This document shows, piece by piece, positions 5,092 to 7,878 of a DNA stretch of 7,878 nucleotides (the stretch's first letter is position 1; each line of letters opens with the position of its first letter). The translations under genes and the position numbers were made by a program. The stretch is from Phycisphaerales bacterium. Lineage in GTDB: Bacteria > Planctomycetota > Phycisphaerae > SM23-33. Location of the stretch: contig PMYM01000117.1 in the NCBI GenBank assembly GCA_003171235.1, positions 2,360 through 10,237 of the forward strand, in the 5' to 3' direction. Below the pieces are notes generated by a model. That model was not told the DNA's origin. It saw only the letters and a program-made list of their open reading frames with translations, and did no database searches.

Positions 5092-5844
5092 TTGTCCAAT
5101 CGGTGGGCAGTATGGTTCTCGGTCGTCGGCGATGCGCGTTATCTATCGCATCACGACACGATGCGGCTGATGGAGCGCGCCGCCGCCCGGGCCCAGTTGC
5201 CCCTCAAGTACACCCAGGGGTTCAACCCGCATCCGCGATTGTCGCTGGCCTGGCCCAGGCCGGTTGGCATTGCCAGCCGTTGCGAGCTGCTGACGGTGGA
5301 ATTGCAGGACGCCCCCCCCGGCCAGGAGGCATCCCTCGACTGGCCCGGGCGGCTCGCCCGGCAGTGGCCCGGCGGCATCGACCTGGTGCGCTGCGAGCCC
5401 ATGGAAGGCACCAAGGCGCCGGCGGTGCTCTCCAGCAGTTACGAAATTGATCTGGAAGGGCCGGAGGTCCAGGCCGCTCAAGAGCGCCTGGCACAGTTGG
5501 CCCAGGAAAAGACATGGGTAATTCTCCGCCGTAGCGGCCCGGAAGGTCCCAAGGCCCCGGCCCAGAAGCCCCTCGACCTCAAGCCGCTCCTGGGCGAGAT
5601 CAAACTCGCCGAGGGCAGGTTGGCCTTCACGCTGACCTGCGAGGACGGCCCCTCCGCCAGGCCCGGCGAAGTGCTCCAGTTGCTGTTTGGAGCCTCTCCT
5701 GGTAGCACAGGCGTCTCGCCTGTGCCACCTGAGAACACAGGCGAGACGCCTGTGCTACCCCAGATGCTCTCGCGCCTGGTGCGAACGCACCTGGCCCTGC
5801 GCAGCCAGAGGGCGGAGGAAGACCAGAAAGGTTCATCTGAATGA
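5092..5844 (+). CDS. DUF2344 / TIGR03936-family protein (radical-SAM-linked)
   Basis: The molecular function is unknown. The family is often encoded with or fused to a radical SAM protein and next to RNase E/G genes. Recognition comes from the N-terminal block VGDARYLSHHDTMRLMERAA (residues 12-31), LPLKYTQGFNPHPRLSLAWP (36-55) and PVGIASRCELLTVEL, plus the C-terminal GEVLQLLFG ... LSRLVRTHLAL segment. TTG 5092 is chosen for AAGGA (5079-5083) at 8-nt spacing, giving 250 residues; longer starts up to TTG 5035 lack a better site. Residues about 203-223, rich in Pro, Thr and Gly, are encoded by a nested palindrome (5701-5759) that appears inserted in frame between the GEVLQLLFG and LSRLVRTHL blocks. 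No radical SAM gene lies upstream; ptsI is there instead. The stop overlaps the next start as ATGA, indicating translational coupling with the ribonuclease gene. Confidence 0.85.
   Translation: MSNRWAVWFSVVGDARYLSHHDTMRLMERAAARAQLPLKYTQGFNPHPRLSLAWPRPVGIASRCELLTVELQDAPPGQEASLDWPGRLARQWPGGIDLVRCEPMEGTKAPAVLSSSYEIDLEGPEVQAAQERLAQLAQEKTWVILRRSGPEGPKAPAQKPLDLKPLLGEIKLAEGRLAFTLTCEDGPSARPGEVLQLLFGASPGSTGVSPVPPENTGETPVLPQMLSRLVRTHLALRSQRAEEDQKGSSE
5701..5759. repeat. Nested palindromic repeat inside the DUF2344 coding sequence
   Basis: Positions 5701-5724 and 5736-5759 are perfect 24-bp inverted repeats separated by 11 nt. Each half is itself a palindrome: GCACAGGCG-TCT-CGCCTGTGC (5705-5725) and CACAGGCG-AGA-CGCCTGTG (5736-5754). 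The DNA can therefore fold as one long hairpin or as two tandem hairpins, like paired REP/BIME units. It encodes STGVSPVPPENTGETPVLP in the host frame. Its minus-strand and alternate-frame peptides (ASRLC, QARRLC) are familiar from spurious annotations in planctomycete-type genomes (from memory). It carries no transposase and behaves as a passive mobile palindrome. Confidence 0.85.
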
Positions 5845-7878
5845 AAAAGGAAATGTTCATCAACGCCCAGCGCGACGAGTGCCGCATCGCCATCGTCAGC
5901 GAGGGGGTGCTCTCCGAGCTTTACACCGAGCGGGCCAGCGCCGCCAGCCAGGTGGGCAACGTGTACAAGGGCCGCGTCACCAACGTCGAGCCCTCCATCC
6001 AGGCTGCTTTCGTGGATTTCGGCAAGGCCAAGAACGGCTTCCTCCACATCAGCGACTTAAACCCCACGTATTTTCCCGAGGGGCAGAACCAGGTGGAGAT
6101 CATCGGCAAGAAGCGCGCCCGGCGCGACCGCCCGCCCATCCAGCTCTGCCTGCGCCGCGGGCAGGAGGTGCTCGTCCAGGTCACCAAGGAGGGCATCGGC
6201 ACCAAGGGCGCCACGCTGACGACCTACGTCTCCATCCCCGGGCGATACCTGGTGCTCATGCCGGGCATGCACCGCCTTGGCGTCTCGCGCAAGATCGAGG
6301 ACGAACAGGCCCGCACCCACCTGCGCGAGATACTGCAGGAACTCAAGCCGCCGGCGGAGTTGGGCTTCATCGTCCGCACTGCCGGCGTCGACCGCCCCAA
6401 GCGCGACCTGCAGCGCGACCTGGCCTACCTGGTGCGGCTGTGGAAGGCCGTCGAACAGCGCGCCAGCCAGGCCCACGCCCCGGCCGAACTCTACCAGGAA
6501 AGCGACCTGGTCATCCGCACCATCCGCGACATCTACAACACCGAGATCGAGCGCATCGTCTGCGACAACGAGGCCGTCGCCTGCAAGGTCAAGGAGTTCC
6601 TGCAGTTGACCATGCCGCGCTCGACCAACCGGGTGGAGTACTACGACGGGGCCATCGGGCTCTTCCACGCCTTCGGCCTGGAGGAGGAGATCGAGAAGAT
6701 CAACTCCGCCCGCGTGCCGCTGCCCCTGGGCGGCTCGCTGGTGATCGACCAGGCCGAGGCCCTGGTGGCCATCGACGTCAACTCCGGGCGCTTCCGCCAG
6801 ACCGACAACGCCGAGCAGACCGCCCTGCGCATCAACCTCGAGGCCGCCCGCGAGGTGGCCCGCCAACTCCGCCTGCGCGACCTGGGCGGGGTGATCGTCA
6901 TCGACTTCATCGACATGACCGAGGAACGCCACCGCCGCCAGGTCGAAAAGGCCCTGCGCGACGAGGTGGCCAACGACCGCGCCCGCACCAAGCTGCTGCG
7001 CATTAGCCGCTTGGGCATCGTGGAGATGACGCGGCAGAGAGTCCGGCCCTCGCTCACCAGCAGCATATTCCGCACCTGCCCGCATTGCGCCGGCCTGGGC
7101 CACGTCAAGAGCGAGGAATCGCAGGCCCTCTCGGTCATGCGCACGCTCAGCCTAGCCGCCAGCGACGAGCGCGTCAGCTTTGTGGAAATGTCGGTCTCGC
7201 CACCCGTGGCCGACTACCTGCTCAACCGCCGGCGCGACGAACTGGTGGCCCTGGAGCAGGCCACCGCCGCCAAGATTGTCATTCACGGCGAGATCAGCCT
7301 GCCCGGGAGCGAACTGCGCATCGCCTGCAGCGATGCCCGGGGTTCGGTGCTGCAATGGGATTCGGACGCCGCCGCCCAGGCCGGCCCCAAGCAAGTCCAG
7401 ACTCGCCTGATCGACCTGGAAGATCTGCGCCAGTTCCGCAGCCAGCAGGCCTCCGATCTGCCCGTTACGCCCGACGCGACAGACATCCTGCCTGCAACCC
7501 AGGAAGAAGCCGCATACCTGCAAGAACTGGAAGAGGAACCTGCTGAGCCGGCCGAAGCTGCTCCAGCGGAGGGCGGCCTTCCCTCTCAGCCGGCACAGCC
7601 GCCCCAGCCGGCCCCTGCCCGCCCGACCGCACGCCCGGCCGCCGGCACTGGGCCCTTGCCCGCCCAGCCCGGGACGCCGGGAGAACCTGGTCTGGGGCAT
7701 CGCCGCCGCCGCCGTCGCCATCGCGGGCGCGGGCAAGCACGTGCTGGTCGAGAAGCCCATGGCCGGCAGCGTCAAGGAAGCCCGCACGATGATCGCGGCG
7801 GCCAAGAAGGCGCACCGCCAGCTCATGGTCGGGCACAACCAGCGCCTGGCCGCCGCCCACGTCCGCGGCAAGGAGATC
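5841..7878 (+). CDS. rng: Ribonuclease E/G family protein, runs off the window
   Basis: Endoribonuclease that cuts single-stranded A/U-rich RNA and acts in mRNA decay and rRNA or tRNA maturation. ATG 5841 overlaps the previous stop by 4 nt, with AAAGG (5827-5831) 9 nt upstream. Domain order: N-terminal MFINAQRDECRIAI; S1 RNA-binding domain about residues 35-130 (VGNVYKGRVTNVEPSIQAAF); RNase H-like region; catalytic domain with AIDVNSG (Asp312, matching E. coli Asp303) and VIVIDFIDM (Asp355, matching Asp346); zinc-link CPHC (Cys413 and Cys416, in CPHCAGLGHV). After about residue 550 comes an acidic, then Pro/Ala-rich tail ending in an Arg run near 7700. The frame stays open to the window end, but from about 7700 onward the DNA appears to encode a different gene in another frame, so the last 60 or so codons are probably not native. 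rne versus rng is not decided. Confidence 0.9.
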   Translation, partial: MKKEMFINAQRDECRIAIVSEGVLSELYTERASAASQVGNVYKGRVTNVEPSIQAAFVDFGKAKNGFLHISDLNPTYFPEGQNQVEIIGKKRARRDRPPIQLCLRRGQEVLVQVTKEGIGTKGATLTTYVSIPGRYLVLMPGMHRLGVSRKIEDEQARTHLREILQELKPPAELGFIVRTAGVDRPKRDLQRDLAYLVRLWKAVEQRASQAHAPAELYQESDLVIRTIRDIYNTEIERIVCDNEAVACKVKEFLQLTMPRSTNRVEYYDGAIGLFHAFGLEEEIEKINSARVPLPLGGSLVIDQAEALVAIDVNSGRFRQTDNAEQTALRINLEAAREVARQLRLRDLGGVIVIDFIDMTEERHRRQVEKALRDEVANDRARTKLLRISRLGIVEMTRQRVRPSLTSSIFRTCPHCAGLGHVKSEESQALSVMRTLSLAASDERVSFVEMSVSPPVADYLLNRRRDELVALEQATAAKIVIHGEISLPGSELRIACSDARGSVLQWDSDAAAQAGPKQVQTRLIDLEDLRQFRSQQASDLPVTPDATDILPATQEEAAYLQELEEEPAEPAEAAPAEGGLPSQPAQPPQPAPARPTARPAAGTGPLPAQPGTPGEPGLGHRRRRRRHRGRGQARAGREAHGRQRQGSPHDDRGGQEGAPPAHGRAQPAPGRRPRPRQGD
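7702..7878 (+). pseudogene. Gfo/Idh/MocA oxidoreductase fragment, missing its start, cut by the window edge
   Basis: In a frame different from that of the ribonuclease, 59 codons read AAAAVAIAGAGKHVLVEKPM followed by SVKEARTMIAAAKKAHRQLMVGHNQRL. This is the middle of the NAD(P)-binding half of Gfo/Idh/MocA oxidoreductases: the AGKHVLVEKP motif with its conserved Lys, then the helix and the LMVGHNQR strand. The N-terminal Rossmann GxGxxG segment, expected roughly 75-90 codons upstream, is absent; the upstream sequence in this frame is Pro- and Arg-rich and lies within the ribonuclease tail. I judge this to be a fragment joined to the ribonuclease gene by misassembly or recombination, not a complete gene. 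It may be intact in the real genome. Confidence 0.75.

Noticed and set aside
5701..5759. CRISPR-like repeat pair
   Set aside because: There are only two units in opposite orientation with an 11-nt spacer inside a coding frame. This is a palindromic repeat, not a direct-repeat array.
5687..7006. Plus-strand open frame in another register over the DUF2344 end and the ribonuclease
   Set aside because: The translation is Arg/Pro/His-rich and off-frame. The true frames on both sides carry clear family motifs.
6057..7103. Long minus-strand open frame opposite the RNase E/G gene
   Set aside because: Antisense shadow of a conserved catalytic domain, with no homology visible.

Overview
The window is GC-rich, with dense short genes and a strong preference for G or C at third codon positions. 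It reads like a contig from an environmental bacterium. Three things suggest a planctomycete-type genome: palindromic repeats of the CACAGGCG/CGCCTGTG kind, the gene order hpf-ptsN-ptsH-ptsI followed by a DUF2344 gene and an RNase E/G gene, and a Gfo/Idh/MocA oxidoreductase fragment. The lineage is an inference, because no rRNA or other marker gene is present.

Layout. Positions 1-214 hold no supported gene. They carry a comparatively AT-rich inverted-repeat element. ackA (acetate kinase, minus strand, 215-1423) follows. Positions 1424-1872 form a divergent regulatory region with a good sigma70-like promoter facing right, a weaker candidate facing left, an operator-like dyad between them, and a hairpin-rich leader of about 275 nt ahead of hpf. 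The rightward genes are hpf (1873-2208), ptsN (2286-2753), ptsH (2801-3073) and ptsI (3213-4949). After a 142-nt gap come a DUF2344 / TIGR03936-like gene (5092-5844) and an overlapping RNase E/G gene (from 5841).

How the genes work together. EI, HPr and EIIA(Ntr) form a phosphate relay from PEP, but no EIIB or EIIC sugar permease is encoded here. This looks like a regulatory PTS rather than a sugar uptake system. Its linkage to the ribosome hibernation factor hpf is the classical hpf-ptsN pairing. The last two genes concern RNA: DUF2344 proteins are commonly found beside RNase E/G genes, and the ribonuclease retains its catalytic aspartates and zinc-link cysteines. Acetate kinase makes ATP from acetyl phosphate and is transcribed away from this block.

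Most notable observations. (1) A large nested palindrome sits in frame inside the DUF2344 coding sequence (5701-5759), and a related interrupted copy lies just before ptsI (3155-3203). (2) Near 7700 the sequence changes from the arginine-rich tail of the ribonuclease to the middle of a Gfo/Idh/MocA oxidoreductase in another frame. The switch occurs at a CGC/GCC run and suggests an assembly misjoin or a recombination junction. I found no convincing evidence for a wholly new multi-gene system. The main genes belong to known families.
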